From NCBI GenBank assembly GCA_031082005.1, contig JAVHLR010000001.1, positions 997,251 through 1,061,250 on the forward strand: DNA of 64,000 nt, read 5' to 3'. Below the pieces are notes generated by a model. It saw only the letters and a program-made list of their open reading frames with translations, was not told where the DNA came from and searched no databases. The stretch comes from Patescibacteria group bacterium (GTDB taxonomy: Bacteria > Patescibacteriota > Patescibacteriia > 2-12-FULL-60-25). A program made the translations under genes and the position numbers. This document shows, piece after piece, positions 63,245 to 64,000 of the stretch (within the stretch, counting starts at the first letter, position 1; each line of letters opens with the position of its first letter).

Positions 63245-63412
63245 ATGCCAATCACCGCCGAACAAAAAAACGTAATCAAGAAAATCCTCGTCGATTACCA
63301 TCAACGCACGAGGCAGATCGTACACGGCTTCAGGCACAAAGCCGTCAAAGCCGTAGAGGAAGTCGATCGACGCAAGGTCCAAGGGATCAAAGAAAAAATC
63401 CAATCAGTCTGA
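63245..63412 (+). CDS. Small basic protein, 55 residues
   Basis: A short gene (MPITAEQKNVIKKILVDYHQ at the start, ending KIQSV). It is one or two amphipathic helices rich in Lys, Arg, His and Val, without cysteines. Support for it being real: a perfect TATAAT exactly 6 nt ahead of the ATG, a terminator closing the previous gene, and codon use like the neighbours. I recognise no family. It ends 49 nt before the convergent enolase gene. Confidence 0.6.
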   Translation: MPITAEQKNVIKKILVDYHQRTRQIVHGFRHKAVKAVEEVDRRKVQGIKEKIQSV

Positions 63413-63461
63413 TCTTATCGCCGATCAAATCAGAAAAACGATAATCCCAAAATCGAAATTT

Positions 63462-64000
63462 TTACTTTTTCTTCAGCTCTTCCTCTATCGCCAACAACCG
63501 GTTATATTTCTCTACCCTCTCCGACCGCGATAAGGATCCCGTCTTGATGTGTTCCGCCCCGCTGGCCACGCAAAGGTCCGCGATGAACGTGTCGTCCGTC
63601 TCTCCCGAGCGGTGCGAGATGACGACCGCGAACTTAGCCGCTTGAGCCATCCGTATCGCCTCCACCGTCTCGGTCAACGAACCGATCTGGTTCAGCTTGA
63701 TCAAGATCGCGTTAGCGGCCTTCTCTTTGATGCCCCGTGCCAATCGTTCGATGTTCGTGACGAAAAAATCATCTCCGACGATCAAAGATTTTTTGCCCAA
63801 CGAGGGTAAGGATTTTTTCCACGCATCCCAATCGTCCTCCGCGAACGTATCCTCGATGGAAAGCAACGGAAATCTCTTCTGCCAAGACACATAACGAGCG
63901 GTCAGCTCATCCGAAGTATATTCTTTCCCGCCTTCAGCCTTAAAGACATAGACCCTGCGCTTCGCGTCATAAAATTCGCTCGACGCGACATCCGTCGCCA
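63462..64000 (-). CDS. eno: Enolase, C-terminal part (5' end outside window)
   Basis: About 178 residues of the enolase barrel are visible; the frame stays open to the window edge (residues before SWQKRFPLLSIEDTFAEDDW read as ATDVASSEFYD...). Catalytic-site stretches: SIEDTFAEDDWDAW, IVGDDFFVTN, ILIKLNQIGSLTETVEA (the catalytic Lys), VISHRSGETDDTFIADL and GAEHIKTGSLSRSERVEKYN. It converts 2-phosphoglycerate to PEP, upstream of pyk and murA in metabolism. Family assignment is certain. Confidence 0.95.
   Translation of the reverse strand, partial: ATDVASSEFYDAKRRVYVFKAEGGKEYTSDELTARYVSWQKRFPLLSIEDTFAEDDWDAWKKSLPSLGKKSLIVGDDFFVTNIERLARGIKEKAANAILIKLNQIGSLTETVEAIRMAQAAKFAVVISHRSGETDDTFIADLCVASGAEHIKTGSLSRSERVEKYNRLLAIEEELKKK

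Overview
The window reads as a chromosomal segment of a Candidate Phyla Radiation (Patescibacteria) bacterium, most likely of the Parcubacteria/ABY1 side. The reasons are the dense packing, two large surface proteins that start with a type IV secretion (T4SS) pilin-like two-helix segment, a double-length ThyX, and many genes with no Shine-Dalgarno sequence. UGA is used as a stop throughout (for example at the ends of the 10.7 kb gene and of pyrF), so the code is the standard bacterial one. The lineage is an inference from gene content; no rRNA is present to test it.

Layout. 1-2.6 kb: end of a VanW-domain gene, a candidate structured RNA, an AT-richer patch with two orphan genes, and tRNA-Asp next to a degenerate copy of itself. 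2.6-10.2 kb: AlkD-type DNA repair, pyruvate kinase with PEP synthase, an HtrA protease and NrdR. 10.2-29.2 kb: one long minus-strand run that starts with two pilin-like surface proteins (625 and 3552 residues), continues through three small anchored proteins, and ends with ybeY, dgkA, ftsA and ftsZ. 29.3-36.8 kb: yqeY, rpsU, hisS, lepB, a sugar nucleotidyltransferase, tRNA-Val, a sigma/anti-sigma-like pair and prmC. 36.9-46.4 kb: an ABC transporter, an inserted PRTase-like gene between 49-bp repeats, murA, a DUF3048 protein, rplY and rodA. 46.7-53.8 kb: gyrB, then secE-nusG-rplK, with ogt, pyrF and pyrE lying between rplK and rplA. 53.9-64 kb: a dTTP-synthesis cluster (NMP kinase, dut, thyX, tmk), gatB, miaB-miaA, small proteins and the C-terminal part of enolase.

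Working together: pyrE and pyrF make UMP. Dut, ThyX and Tmk take dUTP to dTDP. FtsA, FtsZ, MurA, RodA and DgkA serve division and wall synthesis. MiaA and MiaB modify tRNA position 37. SecE and LepB support export of the many secreted proteins.

The most unusual signal is a family of short palindromic elements, all in the same orientation. A conserved core of about 40 nt sits between inverted-repeat arms whose sequence differs completely from copy to copy while staying self-complementary. Three clear copies and one decayed copy are intergenic; another lies in frame inside prmC. A related-looking hairpin lies at 43.1 kb. Also notable: -10 boxes 6-9 nt ahead of many ATGs (leaderless transcription), two candidate small RNAs, and ThyX halves that each keep a different part of the family signature.
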